Source: Sulfurovum sp.
Lineage (GTDB): Bacteria; Campylobacterota; Campylobacteria; Campylobacterales; Sulfurovaceae
Reading direction: 5' to 3'
NCBI GenBank assembly: GCA_026996325.1
Contig: JALWLU010000168.1
Coordinates: 1 to 36,114 of the forward strand
DNA length: 36,114 nucleotides
Below the pieces are notes generated by a model. It searched no databases and was not told where the DNA came from. It saw nothing but the letters and a program-made list of their open reading frames with translations. Shown here piece after piece: positions 23,708 to 31,469 of the stretch; within the stretch, counting starts at the first letter, position 1; each line of letters opens with the position of its first letter. The position numbers and the translations under genes were made by a program.

Positions 23708-23733
23708 CGGGTAATACCGAAGGAGCAAGCAAT

Positions 23734-24654
23734 ATGGGAAACATTTCTAAATCGATCGTTTTCGCATTCAAAGAGATCGTCCAGTGGCATACGATGAAGT
23801 ATATTCTGCTAAGCGGTATGGTCGTGACGGCACTCTGGCTGGGGCTTGGATACGTGATGTGGGACGGTATCGTTACATTCAGTGCAAAGATCATTGAGAT
23901 GGTGCCGTTCTCGCTGGTACGTTCAAACGGGGCTTGGATGCTCTCTACATTCCTCTGGTTTCAGCTGGTGCTCATTACTTTCGCTTTGACCTACGCTTTC
24001 TGGGGCAACCTCATTCTACGTAAAATAAGCAAAGAGAAGTACACTGCCTTTTCGCTGCTCATTCTTGCCGCTTCCGGAGTTTTCTGGGCAGTAGTGTGGT
24101 ACTTCAAAGGGCACTACATCTACGAGCAGTTCATCAAGCTGCTTACCTGGCTGCCCTTTGAGACTGTAGAGAAGGGGATTGCCTTCCTGATAGGCTTCTA
24201 CTTTATCTACAATGCGATTGTCGTGACGATGCTCTTTGTGACAAGTATGGTCAGTGAAGCGATCGTCGAAGATATAGAGATACGTGAGTTTGGCGAGGAC
24301 GATATCGTTAGGGACAACACCTTCAAGACAGTCAAATATACACTCAGAGACAGTGCAATCTTCATCGTCGTCTCTCTGATCGCAACGCCGCTGCTCTTCG
24401 TACCTGTACTCAACATCTTTATCCAGGTCGCCCTGTGGATATGGCTGACCAAAGATACCATCTCCTATGATGCACTTGTCCTTACGCACCAGAAGGTGAC
24501 GCCGACGCTCAAGAGTCTCTACAGGGGTGGTATCTGGATGATTACCCTTGTAACGGTACTCTTCAACTTCATTCCGGTGCTTAACATATTCGGTCCATTC
24601 TTCGGTCTGACAGCGATGTTCCATTACGTCAAAAATTCCCAGAAGGAGGCGTAA
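23734..24654 (+). CDS. EI24/CysZ-like membrane protein
   Basis: A 306-residue protein with about six hydrophobic segments. The pattern of EI24 domain proteins is visible: a long N-terminal helix pair, a cytoplasmic stretch with EAIVEDIEIREFGED, and the VPVLNIFIQVALWIWLTKDT and FNFIPVLNIFGPFFGLTAMF segments near the end, where the family has its conserved P-x-x-N-x motifs. CysZ members move sulfate, but this assignment is not certain. GAAGGAG lies before the ATG. The thioredoxin-like gene follows with no gap. Confidence 0.78.
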   Translation: MGNISKSIVFAFKEIVQWHTMKYILLSGMVVTALWLGLGYVMWDGIVTFSAKIIEMVPFSLVRSNGAWMLSTFLWFQLVLITFALTYAFWGNLILRKISKEKYTAFSLLILAASGVFWAVVWYFKGHYIYEQFIKLLTWLPFETVEKGIAFLIGFYFIYNAIVVTMLFVTSMVSEAIVEDIEIREFGEDDIVRDNTFKTVKYTLRDSAIFIVVSLIATPLLFVPVLNIFIQVALWIWLTKDTISYDALVLTHQKVTPTLKSLYRGGIWMITLVTVLFNFIPVLNIFGPFFGLTAMFHYVKNSQKEA

Positions 24655-25086
24655 GTGCGTCTCTTGGCTCTTCTATTCCTTTCTCTCTCCATTCTCGCTG
24701 CTTCCGGTGCCAAAGAGGAAGCTGCGCTGATCGGTGCCGAGACGAACTTCGATACGGCACTTGCCAAGGCAAAAACGCAGAAGAAGATGCTGGTGATGGT
24801 GGTGGTCAAGGAGCACTGCCGCTGGTGTGAGAAGCTGGTAAAAAGGACGATGGCCGATCCAAAGGTGGAGGAGGTACTCAAGCGCGACTTCATCACGCTC
24901 ATCATCGACCGCTACGACAGCTACCCCAAGGCATTCAGAGAGGACTTCTTCCCTTCCATCTTCTATATCGACTACGCAACCGGACAGAGTGTCTACGAGA
25001 ATGTAGGCTATGTCGGGAAGAAGTGCTTTCTGAACGATCTTGACGGCGCACAGAAGACGCGCGCGAGCCTCTACGAAAAAGAGTAG
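24655..25086 (+). CDS. Periplasmic thioredoxin-fold protein
   Basis: A 143-residue protein with a signal peptide (MRLLALLFLSLSILAASGA) and a thioredoxin-like domain with CRWC (C55, C58) in VVKEHCRWCEKLVKRT, resembling DUF255/thioredoxin_7 proteins that act in thiol redox control or c-type cytochrome maturation. The cis-proline loop is FFPSIFYID. A third cysteine occurs late (KKCFLND). The start is GTG directly after the TAA of the EI24 gene, with AAGGAGG upstream. Confidence 0.82.
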   Translation: MRLLALLFLSLSILAASGAKEEAALIGAETNFDTALAKAKTQKKMLVMVVVKEHCRWCEKLVKRTMADPKVEEVLKRDFITLIIDRYDSYPKAFREDFFPSIFYIDYATGQSVYENVGYVGKKCFLNDLDGAQKTRASLYEKE

Positions 25087-25091
25087 CCGGT

Positions 25092-26423
25092 ATGATACTC
25101 AAATTGATCGCCGCAGCTGTGCTTACCGGTCTGATCAGCGGGTTTTTCATTACCTTCTATGAGCTGCTCATTACGTTTCTTACCTACTTCTTCTTTATGG
25201 GAGATCCCTTTGAGACTATACCGACACTGCCGGTATGGTACCTCTATGCACTCCCTACGGTAGCTATTTTTATCGTCAATCATCTGATAAGCCGTGACAA
25301 GAACATCCGTGAGTATGGTGTCTCCGAGATTGCCGATTCGATCGCACAAAATACGATGACACTGCGTGTCAAGACACTCTTTATGAAGGTCATAGCCTCC
25401 GCACTCTCACTCTCGACAGGATTTGCCGTAGGAACGGAGGGCCCCAGTGCCGGGATCGGTGCGATGATCGCCTACCAGATACACAAGTTCTTCAATATGC
25501 CGCAGATGCTCATCAAGATGATGATAAGCGTAGGCGCCAGCAGCGGAATTGCCGCGATTTTCATCTCTCCCATCACCGGTATGGCCTTTGCCATCGAGAA
25601 TATCGCCTACCAGTTCATCAAGCAGTATGTCACCTACCTGATTCTGGCTTCGGTCATTGCTTTTGCGATCAGCCTGAACTACCTTGAACCCATTATCTTT
25701 CAGCACTCCACGGGACGGCGGCTCGATCTGAGTTATCTTTTGGCGAACCTGCTTTTCATTCCATTCATTACCGCCTTTGTCTACTTCTACCTCTTTTTGA
25801 AGCAGCGTCTGCTCCACTTCATCGACCTGGAGATTTTCAAGAAGTTTTCACGCTATCGTAACCACATTTTCGCACTCATCGGCGGCAGCGTGGTGGGAAC
25901 GGTACTGCTCATCGAGCCGCATGCAGCCTTTTCGGGTAAAGCAGTGGTGATGTACCTGATGAATGCGCAAAGCAGTATTCCAATCTATTTCATCCTCGGT
26001 ATCATCGTACTGCGTATCATTGGTACGACGGTGGCCATCTACTCCAATGCTGTTGGCGGAATCTTCCTGCCGCTGATGAGCATCGGTGCGCTGATTGGGT
26101 ACGGTTTTGCCGAAGCCTTCAGTATGGTACACTTTCCCGTAGAGCCTTTCTACTTTGCCGCCATAGGTGCTGCAGTCTTCATGGGGGTGCTGATGAAGCT
26201 GCCGCTGACCGCGGTCATTCTGGCGATGGAGACGACCTTTGACTACAATGTTGTCATTGCAACGGGTATCAGCGTCGTGCTGGTAGAGTACCTCTCCAAT
26301 ATCTACTTCCATATCCGCCGTCGCACCGCCACACAGGCCTACAAGTCACACGAAAAGAGTACACCGCAAAAAGAGGAATCAGAGGAGAAGCCTGAAGCGC
26401 AGACAGAAGAGAAAGGGAAGTGA
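25092..26423 (+). CDS. ClC-family chloride channel or H+/Cl- exchanger
   Basis: A 443-residue polytopic protein. GTEGPSAGIG (114-123) corresponds to the ClC GREGP selectivity motif and GGIFLPLMSIGALIGYG to the GxFxP motif; GASSGIAAIFISPITGMAFAIE is the GIAAAF-like region with Glu. The Tyr-bearing inner-gate region cannot be placed with certainty, so channel versus exchanger is open. There is no CBS domain; the tail is charged (KEESEEKPEAQTEEKGK). It lies 5 bases after the thioredoxin-like gene and its TGA overlaps the ATG of the peptidase gene. Confidence 0.88.
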   Translation: MILKLIAAAVLTGLISGFFITFYELLITFLTYFFFMGDPFETIPTLPVWYLYALPTVAIFIVNHLISRDKNIREYGVSEIADSIAQNTMTLRVKTLFMKVIASALSLSTGFAVGTEGPSAGIGAMIAYQIHKFFNMPQMLIKMMISVGASSGIAAIFISPITGMAFAIENIAYQFIKQYVTYLILASVIAFAISLNYLEPIIFQHSTGRRLDLSYLLANLLFIPFITAFVYFYLFLKQRLLHFIDLEIFKKFSRYRNHIFALIGGSVVGTVLLIEPHAAFSGKAVVMYLMNAQSSIPIYFILGIIVLRIIGTTVAIYSNAVGGIFLPLMSIGALIGYGFAEAFSMVHFPVEPFYFAAIGAAVFMGVLMKLPLTAVILAMETTFDYNVVIATGISVVLVEYLSNIYFHIRRRTATQAYKSHEKSTPQKEESEEKPEAQTEEKGK

Positions 26424-27274
26424 TGGAGGTGTACTACTACCTTCGTATGCTTGCATTTGTCACGTTTGCAGCACTGCTTTTTGTTGCCTATCAACTCTAT
26501 AGATGGTACAAAAGAGAGCAGCTGCTTGAGAGGATAGCACAGATGCCTTTTGCTCCAAAATTTAGAAAAATACTGCAAAAGACCCCTCACTACCGTCATT
26601 TGTCTGAAACTGACAAAGCGAAGATAGAGCGCTCCATTCTGCGTTTTATCCATACCAAGGAGTTTATTGGCGTGAAAATGGAGGTTACGGATGAAATGAA
26701 GGTCATCATCGCCTTTTACGCCTGTCTGCTGCTACTGCACATCGATACAGACAATTGTTATGATAACCTGAAAACGATTATTCTCTACCCGTCACCGGTG
26801 GTATTGGACAGCCTGCAAAACAGTGGGGGCATCTACACCAAGGAGGATTTCGTCATCGACGGGCAGTCGGCAAACGATACGGTAGTGCTCGTCTGGCACG
26901 ACGCACGCTATGAAGCTTACCATCTGCGCCACGACAATGTCATCGTGCACGAGTTTGCTCATGAGATCGACTATATGGATGGTGAGGTGGACGGTGTGCC
27001 GCCACTGGAGCACTCCAAGTATGACAGCTGGACGAAAGTGCTGCTGGAGGATTTCAAAAAGCTCAACAGTATTGCACTGAAAAACCGGGACTGGGGAAAG
27101 TACAAACTGCTTGGCAGTTACGCCGCAACGAATGAAGCGGAGTTTTTCGCTGTGGTGACAGAACGCTTCTTCGAATCGCCACACAGTCTCAAACGCCACT
27201 TTCCAGAGCTCTACAGAGAGATGAAGGAGTTCTATAAGATCGACCCTGCCGAGATACTCCCACAAAGAGCATAG
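26423..27274 (+). CDS. M90 family (MtfA-like) zinc peptidase
   Basis: A 283-residue protein with an N-terminal membrane helix (LAFVTFAALLFVAYQLY) that cytoplasmic MtfA lacks. The zinc motif is HEFAHEID (H176, E177, H180), and NEAEFFAVVTERFFE (237-251) holds the third ligand region of the MtfA/Mlc-titration family. E. coli MtfA is an aminopeptidase that binds the repressor Mlc. No Mlc-like protein is encoded here, so the role may be envelope protein turnover (inference). ATG 26423 is preferred over GTG 26420 because AGGG is better spaced. The signal peptidase-like gene starts 3 bases after its stop. Confidence 0.85.
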   Translation: MEVYYYLRMLAFVTFAALLFVAYQLYRWYKREQLLERIAQMPFAPKFRKILQKTPHYRHLSETDKAKIERSILRFIHTKEFIGVKMEVTDEMKVIIAFYACLLLLHIDTDNCYDNLKTIILYPSPVVLDSLQNSGGIYTKEDFVIDGQSANDTVVLVWHDARYEAYHLRHDNVIVHEFAHEIDYMDGEVDGVPPLEHSKYDSWTKVLLEDFKKLNSIALKNRDWGKYKLLGSYAATNEAEFFAVVTERFFESPHSLKRHFPELYREMKEFYKIDPAEILPQRA

Positions 27275-27277
27275 CGT

Positions 27278-27877
27278 ATGAAAAAGTATCTTTTTCTTCT
27301 ATTGCTGCTGACCATACTCTTCGTATCGTTTCGTATCTACAAGATAGACGGTACGAGCATGAACTACGGTCTGGTGGAGGGGGATATCGTTCTCTCGACA
27401 CACTTCTATGACACAATAGAACGTGGCGATCTGCTGGTGATACGTCACCCTGAGGATCCGCAGCAACGTCTCTACATCAAACGGTGTGCTGCAGTGCCTG
27501 GAGACAGGTATTTTGAGGAGAATAGGGCATTCTATCTTCAGATAGCTGGAGATTCCGACAGAACAAGAGCGCTGGCGGAAAAGTACGGGTTGATACTGGT
27601 AAAGCGCAAGGAGGGCTATTTCATACAAGAGCCCTATGCGAAATATTACGGTGTGGTACACGACTGGCGACTGCGTGTGCCGCACGAGCTTACCTCACTG
27701 CCATTGAAAACAGTGGCATCGGAACACTACCTGATACTGGGGGACTTCAGGGACAACTCTGCCGACAGCCGATTTTTCGGTGCGGTTCCCAAAAAGTGGG
27801 TGATGTCAAAGGTGATCTGGATATTCAAGCGCCCCAGAAGCTGGCGGGAGCTGCTTGAGATCAAAGAGGCGGACTAG
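27278..27877 (+). CDS. Signal peptidase I-like (S26) protease
   Basis: A 199-residue membrane protease with one N-terminal helix (YLFLLLLLTILFVSFRIY). The catalytic serine is in DGTSMNYGL (S27) and the lysine in LYIKRCAAVPGD (K68); the third box is LGDFRDNSADSRFFGAV. It matches S26A signal peptidases, which cleave signal peptides on the periplasmic side, but the serine box lacks the usual SMxPTL proline, so it may be a paralogue beside the housekeeping LepB. It ends the envelope operon and overlaps the end of a convergent small gene by 4 bases. Confidence 0.85.
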   Translation: MKKYLFLLLLLTILFVSFRIYKIDGTSMNYGLVEGDIVLSTHFYDTIERGDLLVIRHPEDPQQRLYIKRCAAVPGDRYFEENRAFYLQIAGDSDRTRALAEKYGLILVKRKEGYFIQEPYAKYYGVVHDWRLRVPHELTSLPLKTVASEHYLILGDFRDNSADSRFFGAVPKKWVMSKVIWIFKRPRSWRELLEIKEAD

Positions 27878-28080
27878 ATCAGCCCGAGTTCGGCAAGGAT
27901 CGCTTCGACTTTCGGGGAGATCTGTGCCAGTTCGTTGAGGAAGGTGCCCCACGCTTTGTCTTCGGCGTACCACTCCTCAATGTGTTTGAAGGAGTTGCTC
28001 TTCTCCTCCTCTGTCAGTTCGGTGGATTTGTCGATATTCTCTTTGATACGTTCGAGGTGTTTGAGGTTGCTTTGGCTCAT
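27874..28080 (-). CDS. Small charged protein (68 aa)
   Basis: A soluble helical protein (HLERIKENIDKSTELTEEEK) with AAGGAG 6 bases before ATG 28080. It is the second gene of a two-gene minus-strand unit; the upstream gene ends 9 bases away. No known motif. Function unknown. Confidence 0.65.
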   Translation of the reverse strand: MSQSNLKHLERIKENIDKSTELTEEEKSNSFKHIEEWYAEDKAWGTFLNELAQISPKVEAILAELGLI

Positions 28081-28089
28081 GAAATCTCC

Positions 28090-28299
28090 TTAGTAGTTGT
28101 CGTACTTGCCGTCAGCAATTTCAGCTTTGAGGGTGTCGAGTGCTTCCTGCATCGTCTGTGCAATGAGCTCTGCAGACTTTCTGTCGTCGTTTTCGGGGAT
28201 GTCCCAGTCAAAAATTTTCATATTGGCTTTGAAGATGGCTCTGATCTCTTTTTCGATCTCGCCTTTCATCATCTCAAGCTCTTTCTCCTGTGGTGTCAT
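28090..28299 (-). CDS. Small charged protein (69 aa)
   Basis: A soluble helical protein (EKELEMMKGEIEKEIRAIFK) with AAGGAG upstream of ATG 28299. It probably forms an operon with the 68-aa gene that follows. A minus-strand TACAAT-like box lies in the gap with the divergent MORN gene. Function unknown; the pair resembles small cytosolic partner proteins but nothing specific can be claimed. Confidence 0.65.
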   Translation of the reverse strand: MTPQEKELEMMKGEIEKEIRAIFKANMKIFDWDIPENDDRKSAELIAQTMQEALDTLKAEIADGKYDNY

Positions 28300-28430
28300 A
28301 TGCCACTCCTTATCTTTTCTTTGGTTATGTGAATGATAACACTTTTTTATTAACGAAATTACCCTACAATTTCAAAAGCGGCCTCAAAGGGGGCAATGCG
28401 TACAATCACTATATTTTTTCAGGAGAGAGA

Positions 28431-29255
28431 ATGAAACCGTTATTCTATCTGTTTGCAACAGCAACACTTCTTTTTACGACAGCATCGGCAAAGACACTCA
28501 AGAGTTGGGATACCGTTACCAAAGCAGGCATAGTCTATGAGCGTAATGCTACAGAGCCCTTTACCGGTACGGTACGTTCCTACTATCCGGGAGGCAAACT
28601 CTCCGAAGAGCGTCCACTTCAAAACGGTGTGACCGAAGGGGTGGTGACCACCTGGTTTGAGAACGGAAAGAAAGCTTCAGAGACAACCTACCACAAGGGG
28701 CAGAAAGAGGGGAAGTGTACCAAATGGCACAGAAACGGCGCGAAGAAGTACGAAGCAACCTTCGTCAAAGGAAAAGAGGAGGGGGAGGTTATTTACTGGT
28801 ACAAGAACGGCACCCCGAGAAAGAAGTTGCATTTCAAAGAGGGTGTGCGTAACGGAAAGCTTGAAATGTGGTACGACAGCGGGGAGAAGCGTGCACTGAT
28901 GCACTTTAAAGATGGCAAGTACGACGGTGAGCGAAAAACCTGGTACAAAAATGGAAAGCTCAGCAGTGAAGGGCACTTTGACCGGGGACGCAAAGAGGGG
29001 CACTTTGCCGATTACTTCGAAAACGGTCAGAAGCGTTTTGACGCTACCTATACGAAGAACAAACTACACGGCAAACGCACCATCTGGTTTGCAAACGGTC
29101 AGAAAAAACACGAAGGGAACTTCAAGCACGGTGTACCTGACGGTTACGACATTATCTGGTTTGCAAACGGCCAGAAGCAGCACGAAGCAGTCATTAAAAA
29201 CGGTAAAGCTGTCTCTGTGAAGGTGTGGCACAAAGACGGTACACGGGTAAAATAG
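28431..29255 (+). CDS. Exported MORN/YwqK-type repeat protein
   Basis: A 274-residue protein with a signal peptide (MKPLFYLFATATLLFTTASA) and ten tandem units of 23 residues, each opening with an aromatic-x-x-NG-K/Q core (WFENGK, WHRNGA, WYKNGT, WYDSGE, WYKNGK, YFENGQ, WFANGQ twice, WHKDGT; first unit YYPGGK). This is the MORN_2 repeat found in proteins labelled YwqK antitoxin family. There is no toxin-like neighbour, and export argues against a toxin-antitoxin role. AGGAG lies just before ATG 28431; the frame extends upstream to 28290 but without signal peptide logic. A surface or periplasmic scaffold role is inferred. Confidence 0.85.
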   Translation: MKPLFYLFATATLLFTTASAKTLKSWDTVTKAGIVYERNATEPFTGTVRSYYPGGKLSEERPLQNGVTEGVVTTWFENGKKASETTYHKGQKEGKCTKWHRNGAKKYEATFVKGKEEGEVIYWYKNGTPRKKLHFKEGVRNGKLEMWYDSGEKRALMHFKDGKYDGERKTWYKNGKLSSEGHFDRGRKEGHFADYFENGQKRFDATYTKNKLHGKRTIWFANGQKKHEGNFKHGVPDGYDIIWFANGQKQHEAVIKNGKAVSVKVWHKDGTRVK

Positions 29256-29261
29256 CGCTTC

Positions 29262-30149
29262 TTACAGCAGCTCTTTCAGCGCTCTCTGGGCACGCTCATA
29301 CCCCAGAGCGATCATCTCCTCCGCACGGTCGAACTCAAGCGTCCCACAGGCATTGCGCGGGATCTCTATGGTGAAGTCCGGCGGATAGGCGGCAAGCTTC
29401 TCCCTTGCGATCGTCCCCTGCATCGCATCGAATGCCTGGTCGGCAATATCGTACATGTCAAAATCTATATCGGCTAGTGATGCGGTGTTGTGCTTCAGTT
29501 CGCGTATGAAGCGGCGGATTCTGTTTGAGAGATCATTGTCCGTGTGTCTGGATACAGGCTGCGGTTCGCTCTTTTTCTCTTCGAAGCGTTTTTCGGGCTT
29601 CGCACCGAGGTTGACGGCAATGGTCATCTCCGTAGTGTCATGAAAGGTAGGGGCAATAGGAACGGGGTTGAGCACGCCGCCGTCGATGAGTTTTTTTCCG
29701 TTATACTCGAATGGCGTGAAAAAAAGAGGCAGGGAGATGGAGGCGCGAATGGCATCAAAGAGTCTTCCGCTGCTGATCCACACCTCTTTTTCGCGTTCGA
29801 TATCGAGCGCTACTGCCGTGTAGCGGATGGGCAGCGATTCGATATGCTGGTCACCGACGAGTTCGATGAGCGTATTGATGATCTTGTCTCCCTTGAAGAG
29901 CCCGGATCCCTGCCAGGCGATGTCGAGCAGACCGACAATATCCATCTTGTCGATAGCTTTGACCCACGCTTCATACTCATCGAGTTTCCCCATTGCATAA
30001 ACACCGCCAATGAGTGCACCGATGGAGGAGCCGGAGATCGAAGCGATATGAAACTTATGCTCTTCAAGCCATCGGATGACGCCGATGTGTGCCAAGCCTC
30101 GTGCTCCACCGCTTCCAAGCACCAGGGAGATCGTTTTTTGTTTTGGCAT
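29262..30149 (-). CDS. Patatin-like phospholipase (RssA type)
   Basis: A 295-residue serine lipase-fold protein. The oxyanion motif GSGGARG (12-18), nucleophile motif GSSIG (40-44, Ser42) and the Asp of the dyad in LIDGGVLNPVP (D156) are all present. Bacterial RssA-like patatins are cytoplasmic phospholipase or acyl hydrolase proteins. The C-terminal third has a Lys/Glu/Arg-rich insertion (KPEKRFEEKKSEPQPVSRH). GAGG lies upstream of ATG 30149. It is convergent with the MORN gene (6-base gap), and repeat copy D lies upstream. Confidence 0.88.
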   Translation of the reverse strand: MPKQKTISLVLGSGGARGLAHIGVIRWLEEHKFHIASISGSSIGALIGGVYAMGKLDEYEAWVKAIDKMDIVGLLDIAWQGSGLFKGDKIINTLIELVGDQHIESLPIRYTAVALDIEREKEVWISSGRLFDAIRASISLPLFFTPFEYNGKKLIDGGVLNPVPIAPTFHDTTEMTIAVNLGAKPEKRFEEKKSEPQPVSRHTDNDLSNRIRRFIRELKHNTASLADIDFDMYDIADQAFDAMQGTIAREKLAAYPPDFTIEIPRNACGTLEFDRAEEMIALGYERAQRALKELL

Positions 30150-30212
30150 GGGTTGCTTCCTCTTCTGTTCTATGTATGTAGTATGGCATAATTGGTTTAA
30201 AAGCGGTTTTTC

Positions 30213-30482
30213 ATGTCATTCCCGCGAACGCGGGAATCTCATGATGTTGATCTGGCAAATGATATCAAGATCCCGGATCAAGTCCGGGATGACAAGTGTT
30301 TTGTCCGTCACTCCTGCGAAAGCAGGAGTCTTTGCGTCAATCAACCAAGATTCCGGATCGGGTCCGAAATGACGCAGAAATGGAAGCGAAGATTTAAACC
30401 TTTAGGTACACCTTCACTCCAGCCGTGAATACATTCACGGTTCCTATAGTCACCAATAACCAATACACCAGTTACCAATAAC
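30213..30482 (-). repeat. Composite palindromic repeat, copy D
   Basis: Fills most of the 337-base gap between the patatin gene and the Mur-like gene. Minus-strand order: TTATTGGTAACTGGTGTATTGG spacer (30482-30451), CCGTGAAT-GT-ATTCACGG (30440-30423), AAGGTGTACCTAAAGG, ATCTTCGCTTCC, a diverged TTTCGGACCCGATCCGGAAT, CTCCTGC-TTTC-GCAGGAG (30328-30311), ATCCCGGA-CTTGA-TCCGGGAT (30290-30270) and ATTCCCGCG-TT-CGCGGGAAT (30237-30218). The last two module types appear twice in different states of divergence. No gene. Confidence 0.85.
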
Positions 30483-30486
30483 GATG

Positions 30487-31467
30487 TTAAAAGAGGCTGT
30501 ACTCTTCCTTGATCGTGTTGAGGATAGAGCGGTCTGCATTGTAGATGAAGGCGTAGTTGAAGTGCATGCTTTTAAGCAGCTCGCGTACCTCCTCTTCGGT
30601 TTCGAACCAGTGAGGGTGGTCGATACCGGGTACCTTTGTCTTTGGCGGGGTGAGGACGATGCTCTTGACCCACATGTTGGAGCGTTTGACATACTCTCGC
30701 GCCTTCTCGATATCGGGCAGGTTGTCGACGAAGATGGCGACCTTGTCACTCATGCTCGATTTGGTGGAGTTGAGCTTGTGGTCGATGAATACCGGAATGA
30801 AGTGCTTGGTGTAGCGGATACGGTCGACCGAGTAGGGGAGATCGTTGCGTTTGCAGAAGTCGACCACGCGCAGCAGGTACTCCAGGTGGAACGGCGCCAT
30901 CTCCTTCTCCTGGTAGACAAAGCCGTCAACCTTGAAGGTGGTACGGAAGAGGGTGTCGGAGATGGCATACCCCTCGACCTCTTTGTTGAGTCGCGGGACA
31001 TCGGGTTTGATCATCTGCATCAGCTCCTTGTCGCTGCCGACAAAGAGGATGTCATCGGAGTTGAGGATCTGCTCGAAGGCTTTGCGCCAGTCGTCTGCGA
31101 TGAAAGCGATGTTGCCCTTGTGGGTAAGGATCATCTTCAAAAAGCTCATCTCATGCTCGAGCAGCCAATAGAATTTCGCCTCTTTCTGGATGATGACGTA
31201 GCGCAGCAGTTTGAATGCCGCAAGCTGCACGTCAGAAACCTTGATCCATGCGATCTCGTCGTCGTTTCTGACAATCTCTTCACTGTCGTAGACGATGGCG
31301 TAGGCACCGTTGGCGACAGCCTTGTCAATCTCCTCCTGCGAAGAGGAGAAGAAGAGGTCGCCATGGTCTACCTTGGAGGGGTAGACGGTCGCGCCTTCGA
31401 TGGCCTGTACCTGTGGTGAGTTAGAGAGCGTACCCTCGGTGAGATTTACGATATCTTCTATTTTCAT
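30487..31467 (-). CDS. Mur ligase N-domain-like protein, Campylobacterota metG neighbour
   Basis: A 326-residue cytoplasmic protein. The first 80 residues look like a MurE/MurF N-terminal domain (VYPSKVDHGDLFFSSSQEEI, then AVANGAYAIVYDSE). Where Mur ligases have the GTNGKTT ATP loop, this protein has ILTHKGNIAFIADDW, so an active ATP-dependent ligase is doubtful. The rest is not recognised. It starts 2 bases after the metG stop, so it is co-transcribed with it. From memory, the C. jejuni metS region has an uncharacterised gene in the same place. Confidence 0.6.
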   Translation of the reverse strand: MKIEDIVNLTEGTLSNSPQVQAIEGATVYPSKVDHGDLFFSSSQEEIDKAVANGAYAIVYDSEEIVRNDDEIAWIKVSDVQLAAFKLLRYVIIQKEAKFYWLLEHEMSFLKMILTHKGNIAFIADDWRKAFEQILNSDDILFVGSDKELMQMIKPDVPRLNKEVEGYAISDTLFRTTFKVDGFVYQEKEMAPFHLEYLLRVVDFCKRNDLPYSVDRIRYTKHFIPVFIDHKLNSTKSSMSDKVAIFVDNLPDIEKAREYVKRSNMWVKSIVLTPPKTKVPGIDHPHWFETEEEVRELLKSMHFNYAFIYNADRSILNTIKEEYSLF

Positions 31468-31469
31468 TC

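Noticed and set aside
30484-31419. 311-codon antisense ORF opposite the Mur-like gene
   Set aside because: The minus-strand frame has a ribosome site, metG coupling and domain resemblance; the plus frame has none.
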